A DNA stretch of 23,338 bases, taken from Clostridia bacterium. Its GTDB lineage: Bacteria > Bacillota > Clostridia > Christensenellales > Aristaeellaceae. Position numbers and translations under genes: made by a program. Below, one piece after another: positions 13,234 to 20,678 of the stretch; position 1 is the stretch's first letter, and each line of letters opens with the position of its first letter. The notes under the pieces are model-generated. The model had not been told where the DNA came from and made no database searches. It worked only from the letters and a program-made list of their open reading frames with translations. Location of the stretch: positions 1 through 23,338 of the forward strand of contig JAEDKS010000015.1 of assembly GCA_016295665.1 (NCBI GenBank), in the 5' to 3' direction.

Positions 13234-15264
13234 ATGCTGATTCGAGACGGGATTTTTAGCGACGAGACGGTGGATTACAAGGTACCCTACGAGCCGGAGG
13301 TCGGTGACATCGTTACCCTTCGGCTGCGCACGGTGCGCGGCAACGCGACCAGAGCGGAGCTGCTGGTGAATGGCTCCGTGCTCAAGCAGATGAAGCGCAA
13401 GTGGAGCAAGGGGCTTTTTGACTATTATGAAATCTCCTTTCTGTGTCAGCGCAAGACCTACAGCTACTGCTTCGTGATCAGCGATGACGAGGAGAGCATC
13501 TATTACAACCGGATGGGGTGCATGGAATCGGACAGCGCCTGCTATCGCTTTTCTTTTGTGCCCGGGTTCCACGTGCCGGAGTGGGCGCGGGGCACCGTCT
13601 ACTATCAGATCATGACGGATCGCTTCTGCAACGGCGACGAGAAGAACGACGTGCTGACCGACGAGTACGAGTATCATGGGCATTCCCGCCGGATTGCGGA
13701 CTGGAACGAGCTGCCGGAAAAGACCGACATCCACAACTTCCACGGCGGTGACCTGCAGGGCGTGATGAAGAAGCTGGATTACCTGCAGGAGCTGGGCGTG
13801 GAGACCATCTATTTCAATCCGCTGTTCCTGTCGCCGTCGAACCACAAGTATGATACCCAGGACTATGAGCATATTGATCCCCATCTCGCCGTGATCGAGG
13901 AGGATGAGGGGAGCCTGCTTCAGCCGGGCGATACCAGCAACGTCCATGCGGAGCGGTATATCCACCGCGTCACCTCCCAAAGGAATCTGGAGGCCAGCAA
14001 CCGCTATTTCGCGCAGCTGGTGCAGGAGATGCACAGGCGCGGCATGAAGGTGGTCATCGACGGCGTGTTCAACCACTGCGGCTCCTTCAACAAGTGGATG
14101 GATCGGGAGGGCCTTTTCAAAAACCGGGAGGGCTTTGCCCCGGGCGCCTATCAGTCCGTGCGGAGCCCCTATCGCAGCTACTTCAAGTTTGATAAGCCGA
14201 ATACCGCCCATTCGTCCTATGAGGGCTGGTGGAACTATGACACCCTGCCCAAGCTGAACTATGAGCAGAGCCGGGAGCTGTGGGAGCACATTCTGAAGAT
14301 CGGGGAGCAGTGGGTATCGCCGCCCTATCAGGTGGACGGCTGGCGGCTGGACGTGGCTGCCGACCTGGGCCATTCGGAGGAGACGAACCACCGCTTCTGG
14401 CAGGACTTCCGCAGCCGCGTCCGCAAGGCGAACTCGGAGGCCGTGATCCTGGCGGAGCACTATGTCAGCGCCCGTCCTTGGCTGAATGGACGCGAGTGGG
14501 ACTCCGTAATGAACTACAGCGCCTTCATGGAGCCCGTTACCTGGTTCCTGACGGGCATGGAGAAGCACAGCGACAGCTACGACGAGCACCGCTACAACAA
14601 CGGGCACACCTTCTTCTCCACCATGCTGGACGAGATGAGCAAATTCCCGCGTCCCTCGCTGGACGCGGCGATGAACGAGCTGTCCAACCATGACCACTCC
14701 CGCTTCCTGACCCGCACCAACCGCACTGTGGGCCGCCTGAACACCAAGGGCGCCGCAGCCGCGGGGCAGGCGATTGACAAGCGCGTGATGAAGCTGGGCG
14801 TTCTCATGCAGATGACCTGGCCCGGCTCTCCCGCCATCTACTACGGCGATGAGGCCGGTCTGGTGGGCTGGACGGATCCGGACAACCGCCGGGCCTATCC
14901 CTGGGGCGCGGAGGACAAGGAGCTGCTGGACTTCCACCGGAAGGCCATCGCGCTTCGAAGCACCATCCAGTGCCTGCGGCTGGGCTCCCTGATGAAGCTC
15001 TCCGCGGGAGACGGCTACATTGCCTATGGGCGCATGAACGCCACCGACTGCGCCGCCATCATCGTCAACAACCTCAACCATGCCCAGTCCGTCACGGTTC
15101 CCGTGTGGCTGCTGGGCGTGCCGGAAAACGGTACCATGACGTGCGCCTTCATCAGCAGCGACATGGAGCAGGCGTTCCCCACGGTGGCGGTGCTGACCGG
15201 GCGGCAGATGACCATCTCCCTGCCGGCCAAGTCAGGCTGCGTCTACACCTGCAAGCTGGGCTGA
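13234..15264 (+). CDS. GH13 neopullulanase/cyclomaltodextrinase-type alpha-glucan hydrolase
   Basis: This 676-residue enzyme has no signal peptide and should act in the cytosol on imported maltodextrins or cyclodextrins. Residues about 1-112 form an N-terminal starch-binding domain of CBM34 type. The GH13 barrel starts at WARGTVYYQIMTDRFCNGD. Region I is VVIDGVFNHCG (274-284). Region II is VDGWRLDVAAD with nucleophile Asp373, region III is VILAEHY with acid/base Glu408, and region IV is ELSNHDHSR with Asp487. A C-terminal beta domain ends the protein. The CBM34 plus barrel layout is that of neopullulanase, maltogenic amylase and cyclomaltodextrinase, which cannot be told apart here. ATG 13234 was preferred over TTG 13228; only a weak GGGG site precedes it. 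The stop is 6 bases from that of the convergent amidase gene. Confidence 0.94.
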   Translation: MLIRDGIFSDETVDYKVPYEPEVGDIVTLRLRTVRGNATRAELLVNGSVLKQMKRKWSKGLFDYYEISFLCQRKTYSYCFVISDDEESIYYNRMGCMESDSACYRFSFVPGFHVPEWARGTVYYQIMTDRFCNGDEKNDVLTDEYEYHGHSRRIADWNELPEKTDIHNFHGGDLQGVMKKLDYLQELGVETIYFNPLFLSPSNHKYDTQDYEHIDPHLAVIEEDEGSLLQPGDTSNVHAERYIHRVTSQRNLEASNRYFAQLVQEMHRRGMKVVIDGVFNHCGSFNKWMDREGLFKNREGFAPGAYQSVRSPYRSYFKFDKPNTAHSSYEGWWNYDTLPKLNYEQSRELWEHILKIGEQWVSPPYQVDGWRLDVAADLGHSEETNHRFWQDFRSRVRKANSEAVILAEHYVSARPWLNGREWDSVMNYSAFMEPVTWFLTGMEKHSDSYDEHRYNNGHTFFSTMLDEMSKFPRPSLDAAMNELSNHDHSRFLTRTNRTVGRLNTKGAAAAGQAIDKRVMKLGVLMQMTWPGSPAIYYGDEAGLVGWTDPDNRRAYPWGAEDKELLDFHRKAIALRSTIQCLRLGSLMKLSAGDGYIAYGRMNATDCAAIIVNNLNHAQSVTVPVWLLGVPENGTMTCAFISSDMEQAFPTVAVLTGRQMTISLPAKSGCVYTCKLG

Positions 15265-15270
15265 GCAGGC

Positions 15271-16626
15271 TTACCGTGTCTCCCGAAGCAACGCTTCCAC
15301 CTCCGGTGGGTACGGCATGCTGTCCGTGACCTCCGAAATGCTCCGGGCAAGCCGCAGCAGCCGTGCCGTATCGGTGCCATAGACGATCATGTTTCTGCCG
15401 AGCCCGTCGGGCCCGGGCCCCATGGGAATGGAGATGGAGGGCAGGTTGACCACGTGCATGGTCACGTCCGGCCCGGTCATCAGCACGCCGTCGTACCGGG
15501 AGAAGCACCGGTGCGCCTCCTCCCGGAGCCGCAGGCGCTCCTGACGGATTTCATCCAATCTTCCGGCGCTGCCCTGCTCCTCGGACAGGGACAGCGCCTT
15601 TTCCAGCTGACCGGCCCCGTAGCGCATCATGGTATCGGGGTGCGCGTGGTAGCATGCGACGAGTGCCCGCATGGTCTTGATGCCCGCTCCGGCGGTGCAC
15701 AGGTAGACCTCCAGCGAGGGCGTGAAGTCCCGGTACATGATCTCCTTGAGCAGTGTGGAGGAAGGGAAGCACAGGCGCTCGGAGGAAATGCCCCGGGCCT
15801 GCAGGCGGCTCACCATCGTGGCGTACAGCGCAAGCTGCTGATCGGAAACGTCCTGCTCCCGCCAGGTGTTGATGCCCATGGTGCGCGGGGGCTCCGACGC
15901 GCAGGCGTCGCAGCGCCGGTGGGAAATGACCTGATGCACGGCAAGCAGATCCTCAAAGCGCCGCGTGAACACGCCGGGGGTGTCCAGCATCCGGGAGATG
16001 GGGAGAATCCCATCGCAGTCCACGTCCATCTGGCAGGGCTTCCAGCCATAGACGCCGTTCCTTGAGGCGCAGCCGATGACGGAGAACGAGGTGTCGGTGC
16101 CCAGCGCAAAGGGCACCAGCCCCAGGGAAACCGCGACCGCCGAGCCGCTGGAGGAGCCGCCCGGATCCGCGCTCCGGTCATAGGCGTTCAGCACCTGACC
16201 GCCTGCGGAGGAGTAGCCGTTGGGCATGCCCTGCGCGCAGAAGTTCGCCAGCTCTGTCATGTTGGTCTTGCCCAGGCAGATAGCCCCCGCCGCCTTCAGC
16301 GTCCGGACAATGGGCGCGTCGGTCTCCGGCAGATTGTCCGTGAAGGCCAGCGACCCTGCCGTCGTGGGGAGCCCGGCCACATCAATGTTGTCCTTGACCA
16401 GAAACGGAATGCCGTAGAGCGGCAGGCTTCTGTCGCCCTGCCTGTCCAGCATCTCCGCCTGCTGGGCTGCTGTGGGGTCCAGCGCGGCGATGGCATTGAC
16501 GCCGTCCCTACCGCCATAGCGCCGGATGCGCCCCAGAAAATACGCAGTCAGCGCCGCGCAGGTCGTTCTGCCGTCAAGCAGCGCCTCCCGCAGCTCACGG
16601 ATGGACAGGGTGAACCAGTGGGTCAT
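15271..16626 (-). CDS. Amidase-signature family protein with altered nucleophile loop
   Basis: This 451-residue protein belongs to the amidase-signature superfamily (relatives include GatA). The Ser-cisSer-Lys triad reads as Lys78 in LVKDNID, cis-Ser158 in PGGSSSGS and nucleophile Ser182, with the same 24-residue Ser-Ser spacing as GatA. The loop around the nucleophile is unusual: GTDTSFSVIGCAS where most members have a GTDTGG-S-I-R-x-P-A pattern, so the glycine pair and the Arg/Pro are replaced. Substrate choice or activity may therefore differ. It is unlikely to be the tRNA-dependent GatA: gatB and gatC are absent. ATG 16626 was chosen because AGGGAGGGAG precedes it and because the likely promoter -35 (16683-16678) overlaps the longer frame. 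It stands alone, convergent with the GH13 gene. Confidence 0.88.
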   Translation of the reverse strand: MTHWFTLSIRELREALLDGRTTCAALTAYFLGRIRRYGGRDGVNAIAALDPTAAQQAEMLDRQGDRSLPLYGIPFLVKDNIDVAGLPTTAGSLAFTDNLPETDAPIVRTLKAAGAICLGKTNMTELANFCAQGMPNGYSSAGGQVLNAYDRSADPGGSSSGSAVAVSLGLVPFALGTDTSFSVIGCASRNGVYGWKPCQMDVDCDGILPISRMLDTPGVFTRRFEDLLAVHQVISHRRCDACASEPPRTMGINTWREQDVSDQQLALYATMVSRLQARGISSERLCFPSSTLLKEIMYRDFTPSLEVYLCTAGAGIKTMRALVACYHAHPDTMMRYGAGQLEKALSLSEEQGSAGRLDEIRQERLRLREEAHRCFSRYDGVLMTGPDVTMHVVNLPSISIPMGPGPDGLGRNMIVYGTDTARLLRLARSISEVTDSMPYPPEVEALLRETR

Positions 16627-16654
16627 GGGGCTCCCTCCCTCGTTCGTTTGTCCC

Positions 16655-16683
16655 ATGATCGCATGGCCCCGTGCCCCTGTCAA
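16655..16683 (-). promoter_or_regulatory. Probable promoter of the amidase-like gene
   Basis: On the minus strand a perfect TTGACA (16683-16678), 17 bases, and a weaker GATCAT (16660-16655) helped by a TGC extended element. Confidence 0.6.
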
Positions 16684-16714
16684 GAGACACCGTGCCGCCC
16701 GCGCTCATTCACGC

Positions 16715-16743
16715 TTGCATAACCCTGCCCGGCATGGTATAAT
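16715..16743 (+). promoter_or_regulatory. Promoter of the pfkB-to-dxs gene run
   Basis: TTGCAT (16715-16720), 17 bases and a perfect TATAAT (16738-16743) with a TGG extended element. No other convincing promoter or terminator is seen downstream before the window ends, so it may serve all six genes. Confidence 0.85.
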
Positions 16744-16774
16744 AAAACAATCCGGCAGGATGGAGGGAAGCCCG

Positions 16775-17698
16775 ATGATTGCAACCATCTGCATGAATCC
16801 CAGCTTTGACCGCACGGTCACGGTGGATTCGCTCACCATAGGCGGAACGAACCGCGTCCGCGGCGCCCGCACCGACGTGGGCGGCAAGGGCGTGAACGTG
16901 GCCCGCGTGCTGACGAGGCTCGGGCTGGACGCCCTCTGCCTGGGTCTGGTGGGCCGAGAGAACGGCGATGCCTTCCTGAAGCTGCTGGAGGAGGAGCGGA
17001 TCAGAAGCCGTTTCCTCCGGATGCCCGGCAGCGTGCGAACCAACACCAAGGTGGTCAGCCTGTCCGGTCTACCGGTGACGGAGCTGAATGAGCCCGGCCC
17101 AGCTGCGACGCAGGAGGACGTGGCGGCGTTCATGGCGCTGACGGCGCGGGAGACCGCAGGTGCCGCGTGGTGCGTGCTGACCGGCTCCCTGCCGGGGGGC
17201 TGCGACGCGGCCTGCTATCGGGACCTGATGCGGTGCATGCCCGGCGTCCGCTGCGTGCTGGATGTGTCCGGCGATGCGCTGCTGATGGGGCTTGAGGCGC
17301 ATCCCTTCCTGGTGAAGCCCAATCAGGACGAGCTGCGCCAGACGCTGGGGCGTCCCATGGAGAGCCATCAGGCGATCGCGGAGGGGGCGCGGGAGCTGAT
17401 TCGCCGCGGCGCCGGCAACGTGCTGGTGTCCATGGGCGGCGAGGGCGCGATGCTGGTAACCCCCGAACGGGTGCTGTATGCGCCCTCCGTTCCGGTGGAG
17501 GTGCGCTCCACCGTGGGCGCCGGAGATGCCATGGTGGGCGGCCTGCTCTACGGGCTGCAGAAAACGGAAAGCCTGGAGGAAGCGCTGCGCTACGGCGTTG
17601 CGGCGGGCACCGCCAGCGTGATGACCGAGGGCACGCAGCTGATCCGCCCCGGCGATTTTGAAGCGCTTCTGCCGCGTGTGCAGATACAGGAAGAGTGA
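16775..17698 (+). CDS. pfkB: PfkB-family hexose-phosphate kinase (1-phosphofructokinase-like)
   Basis: This 307-residue ribokinase-fold kinase resembles the FruK/LacC/PfkB branch, which phosphorylates fructose-1-phosphate, tagatose-6-phosphate or fructose-6-phosphate. It starts IATICMNPSFDRTVTVDSL. The substrate-binding motif is VGGKGVNVARVL (35-46), the mid-motif is TGSLPGG, and the ATP site is VGAGDAMVGG (247-256) with catalytic base Asp251. The NEPGP stretch (105-109) is typical of FruK-type enzymes. GGAGGGAAG lies just ahead of ATG 16775. No PTS fructose permease is adjacent, so the true substrate is undecided. GTG of the acetyltransferase gene abuts its stop, so they are cotranscribed. 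Confidence 0.92.
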   Translation: MIATICMNPSFDRTVTVDSLTIGGTNRVRGARTDVGGKGVNVARVLTRLGLDALCLGLVGRENGDAFLKLLEEERIRSRFLRMPGSVRTNTKVVSLSGLPVTELNEPGPAATQEDVAAFMALTARETAGAAWCVLTGSLPGGCDAACYRDLMRCMPGVRCVLDVSGDALLMGLEAHPFLVKPNQDELRQTLGRPMESHQAIAEGARELIRRGAGNVLVSMGGEGAMLVTPERVLYAPSVPVEVRSTVGAGDAMVGGLLYGLQKTESLEEALRYGVAAGTASVMTEGTQLIRPGDFEALLPRVQIQEE

Positions 17699-18175
17699 GT
17701 GAGGATGTTCTTTTTCCGATACAGGCCGCAGTTCTCCGACGGGGTGATCGACCTGGTTCCCATCCTGATGGAGGCGCCGGAAAGGTCGCTGGGGTTCGGT
17801 GAGGTGTATGATTTCATCATCGCGCCTCACGGCAAGCGGCGCGAGGCCGGGCGCATCAGCCTGCGCCTGGGGGAGAGCGAGGGCATCTACTACTTCGGAC
17901 ACATCGGCTATCATGTGGACCCGCCGTACCGGGGCAACCACTTCGCCCGAAGGGCCTGTGCGCTGCTTCGTCCGCTGATGGAGAGCGCGGGCAAGAGCAG
18001 CGTGGTCATCACCTGCGATCCGGACAACTGGCCCAGCCGCAAAACCTGCGAGGGGCTGGGCTGCGTGCTCGAACGGACGGTGAATGTGCCCTCGCGCTTT
18101 CAGGCCCGCTACGAGATCAGCCCGGTGAAGTGCCGGTATGTGTGGCGGCTGGATGCCGATCTGCGGATAGAATGA
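17699..18175 (+). CDS. GNAT family N-acetyltransferase
   Basis: This 158-residue protein carries the GNAT acetyl-CoA-binding core: strand beta4 in YYFGHIGYHVDPPYRGNHFA, where RGNHFA (78-83) is the pyrophosphate-binding loop of R-x-x-G-x-A type. It is followed by the helix ARRACALLRPLM and the late strand VITCDPDNWPSRKTCEGLGC, with the Asn and the Glu-Gly-Leu-Gly pattern usual near the C-terminus. The acceptor is unknown. The start is either GTG 17699, with AGGA at a good distance and immediately after the pfkB stop, or ATG 17705, which is too far from that site; the two differ by two residues. It is followed by a 93-base gap before the hydrolase, where I see no clear promoter or terminator. 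Confidence 0.85.
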   Translation: MRMFFFRYRPQFSDGVIDLVPILMEAPERSLGFGEVYDFIIAPHGKRREAGRISLRLGESEGIYYFGHIGYHVDPPYRGNHFARRACALLRPLMESAGKSSVVITCDPDNWPSRKTCEGLGCVLERTVNVPSRFQARYEISPVKCRYVWRLDADLRIE

Positions 18176-18268
18176 GAAATCATGCGGCGTTCGGTTGAAC
18201 GGCGCGCAAACCGGGCAAAATGATCCAAAGCCCGGGGACAGCATAGAATGAGGAGAGGATGGCGGCGC

Positions 18269-19048
18269 GTGGAAGCGACGATTGACGGAACAACCATCCA
18301 CTATGAGGAGCAGGGCCAGGGCAGCCATCGCGTGGTGCTGCTGCATGGCTGGGGCTGCGATACAAAGCTGATGAAGCCGATTGCCGACGCGCTGTCGGGG
18401 GAGATGCGGGTGCTGAGCCTGGACTTTCCCGGGCACGGGCAAAGCGGTCGTCCGCCGGAGCCCTGGGGCGTGCCGGAATTCGCGTCGGCAACCAGAAGGC
18501 TGCTGGAGCAGCTGGATTTCCTGCCCTGCAGCGTCATCGCCCACAGCTTCGGCGGGCGGGTGACCATCCAGCTTGCCTCGGAAGCACCGGCGCTCTTTGA
18601 GAAGCTGGTGCTGACCGGCGCCGCCGGCATCCGCCCCCCGCAGACCGAGGAGGGGCGCCGCCGCTCCGAGCAGTACAGGCGGCTGCGGAAGCTCTGCGAC
18701 GGGCTGAAGAAAGCCCGGATCTTCGGCAAGCTGCCCGAGCGGCTGGAGGAGCAGCTGCGCCGGAAGTACGGCTCCCGGGACTACAACGCGCTCGATGCCG
18801 AGATGCGCAAGACCTTCGTGAAGGTGATCTCGCTGGATCTGACGGATCGTCTTTCGCAGATTCAGCAGCCCACGCTGCTCCTCTGGGGCGACCGGGATAC
18901 GGAGACGCCGCTCTGGATGGGCCAGAAGATGGAAAAGCTCATTCCGGACGCGGGCCTCGTGGTGCTGGAGGGCGGCACCCACTTCGCGTACCTGGAGCAG
19001 GCGCCGCGCTTCACCGCGATTGTCAGGCACTTTTTGATGGAGGAATGA
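18269..19048 (+). CDS. Alpha/beta-fold hydrolase
   Basis: This 259-residue protein has the alpha/beta hydrolase fold. The oxyanion motif is LLHGWGC, the nucleophile elbow AHSFGGR holds Ser93, the acid is Asp210 in LLWGDRDTETP, and the catalytic His238 is in EGGTHFAYLEQAP. A cap with many Arg/Lys (EEGRRRSEQYRRLRKLC and on) lies between Ser and Asp. No signal peptide is seen. The substrate is unknown; esterase or C-C hydrolase roles are possible. I prefer GTG 18269, with AGGAGAGG ahead; ATG 18248 would add seven residues, and its only upstream G-rich stretch, GGGGAC, is weak. The stop sits directly before the murF-type start, so these genes are cotranscribed. Confidence 0.85.
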   Translation: MEATIDGTTIHYEEQGQGSHRVVLLHGWGCDTKLMKPIADALSGEMRVLSLDFPGHGQSGRPPEPWGVPEFASATRRLLEQLDFLPCSVIAHSFGGRVTIQLASEAPALFEKLVLTGAAGIRPPQTEEGRRRSEQYRRLRKLCDGLKKARIFGKLPERLEEQLRRKYGSRDYNALDAEMRKTFVKVISLDLTDRLSQIQQPTLLLWGDRDTETPLWMGQKMEKLIPDAGLVVLEGGTHFAYLEQAPRFTAIVRHFLMEE

Positions 19049-19050
19049 GG

Positions 19051-20637
19051 ATGGATAGCACGATTGTGCGCCTGCTGCTGGCAGCTGGCTCTCTGGGGGC
19101 CGCGCTCCTTTCGAGCCGCACCCTGCTCCACGATTTCCAGCTGGAGAGCTACCAATATCACGGCTATTTCCGCACCGTGCTGCGCAGCTTGAAACAGACG
19201 GTGCTGCCCGGTGCGCTGCTGGCGCTGGTGGGGTGCCTGCTGATTCCTCATGTTCACGGCGTAGGCATGGCCGTCGTGTGGGCATCCGCCGTGCTTGCCA
19301 TGGGTGTGGTGCTGATGCTGGCGCAGCGCCGCATGAAGATGAAGAAGCCGCTGGTCTTTACGCCCCGGGTGAAGCGGCTCTGCGCCGTGATGGTGCTGGT
19401 GTATGCCCTCATCATCGGGCTGTGCGCCGGGCTGATTCCGTCGCCGTGGTACGGGCTGGCGCTGGTTCTTTTCCCGCTGCTGCTGCCCCTGTGGGTGGCG
19501 CTGTCCGGCCTGGTGGCCTGGCCCATGGAGAAGCTGATCTCCGAAATGTATTTCCGGGACGCCCAGCGGATGCTCCGGGAGCATCCCGACCTCATCAAAA
19601 TCGGCATCACCGGCAGCTATGGCAAGACCAGCGTGAAGTTTATTCTTGGAACGCTGCTCTCCGAGCGCTATCAGACGCTGGTGACCCCCAGCAGCTTCAA
19701 CACGCCCATGGGCGTCACGAAGATCATCCGCACCCGGCTGATGCCCGCGCATCAGGTCTTTGTGGCGGAGATGGGGGCCCGCCATGTGGGCGACATCCGG
19801 GAGCTGTGCCGTCTGGTGCATCCCGCCCTCGGCGTGCTGACCAGCGTAGGCCCGCAGCATCTGGACACCTTCAGGACGCTTGACCGCATCAAGAGTACCA
19901 AGTACGAGCTGATGGACGCGGTGCCCGAGGACGGCTGCTGCTTCTTCCCGGACGACGGCGGCATTTGCCGCGAGCTCTACGACCGGACAACGAAGGAGAA
20001 GCGCCTGTGCAGCCTGCATCCCACGCCGGATGCGGACGTCTGGGCGGAGGACATCACGGTGTCGCCGGAGGGCAGCCGCTTCCGGCTCTGCACCCGGGAG
20101 GGCAGCATCGCGTGCGAGACGCGGCTGCTGGGTGAGCACAACATCCAGAATGTGCTGCTGGCAGCCACCGTCTGCCTGTATCTGCACATGACCCTGCGCC
20201 AGATAGCCCACGGTATCAGCCGTCTGGAGCCGGTGGAGCACCGCCTGCAGCTGATGCACAAGCCGGGCGGCATGACCATCATCGACGATGCCTTCAACAG
20301 CAATCCCCGGGGTGCGCAGGCCGCGCTGCGGGTGCTGAAGCAGTTCCCGGAGCGCCGCATCATCATTACCCCGGGCATGGTGGAGCTGGGCGGAGAGGAA
20401 GCCGCCTTCAACCGCAGCTTCGGCGAGGAGATGGCCAGCAGCGCTGACGTGGCAATCCTTGTGGGCCGGAAGCACACCCAGCCCATCGCCGAGGGCCTGC
20501 GCAGCGCGGGCTTCCCGGAGGAGCAGCTGCACGTCGTGTCCAGCCTGGACGAGGCGGCGGCGCTGCTTCGCCAGCTCGGTCGCGCTGGGGACACCGTGCT
20601 GTTTGAAAACGATCTTCCCGATAACTATTCCGAATAA
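19051..20637 (+). CDS. murF: Membrane-anchored MurF-type Mur ligase
   Basis: This 528-residue protein is predicted to add D-Ala-D-Ala to the UDP-MurNAc-tripeptide. The first 160 residues hold about five hydrophobic segments (near 5-21, 46-64, 73-91, 110-129, 133-156) in place of the usual soluble UDP-binding domain. The Mur ligase core follows: P-loop ITGSYGKTS (186-194), Mg-binding VAEMGAR (238-244), the likely carbamylated Lys284 in KSTKYEL, GEHNIQN (361-367) and DDAFNSNP (412-419). The end, LFENDLPDNYSE, differs from canonical MurF. The D-Ala-D-Ala ligase gene follows, which supports the MurF call; a different amide-forming Mur ligase role is possible. ATG 19051 has GGAGG seven bases upstream; ATG 19045 overlaps the previous stop but is too close. 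Confidence 0.85.
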   Translation: MDSTIVRLLLAAGSLGAALLSSRTLLHDFQLESYQYHGYFRTVLRSLKQTVLPGALLALVGCLLIPHVHGVGMAVVWASAVLAMGVVLMLAQRRMKMKKPLVFTPRVKRLCAVMVLVYALIIGLCAGLIPSPWYGLALVLFPLLLPLWVALSGLVAWPMEKLISEMYFRDAQRMLREHPDLIKIGITGSYGKTSVKFILGTLLSERYQTLVTPSSFNTPMGVTKIIRTRLMPAHQVFVAEMGARHVGDIRELCRLVHPALGVLTSVGPQHLDTFRTLDRIKSTKYELMDAVPEDGCCFFPDDGGICRELYDRTTKEKRLCSLHPTPDADVWAEDITVSPEGSRFRLCTREGSIACETRLLGEHNIQNVLLAATVCLYLHMTLRQIAHGISRLEPVEHRLQLMHKPGGMTIIDDAFNSNPRGAQAALRVLKQFPERRIIITPGMVELGGEEAAFNRSFGEEMASSADVAILVGRKHTQPIAEGLRSAGFPEEQLHVVSSLDEAAALLRQLGRAGDTVLFENDLPDNYSE

Positions 20638-20643
20638 AGCGAA

Positions 20644-20659
20644 CCGGAGCATGCTCCGG
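20644..20659. repeat. Perfect 16-bp palindrome between murF and ddl
   Basis: CCGGAGCATGCTCCGG equals its own reverse complement. In RNA it gives a 6-bp hairpin with a CATG loop just after the murF stop. No T tract follows, so it is not a terminator; it could mark RNA processing, protect an mRNA end, or bind a dimeric protein. Confidence 0.6.
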
Positions 20660-20678
20660 CGGATGGAGGCAGCAGACA

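Noticed and set aside
15271..16626. GatA, the glutamyl-tRNA amidotransferase A subunit.
   Set aside because: The nucleophile loop is altered and neither gatB nor gatC is adjacent.
16626..16683. The longer N-terminus of the amidase-like protein starting at 16683.
   Set aside because: No ribosome site precedes it, and a TTGACA promoter element overlaps that start; ATG 16626 has a strong site.
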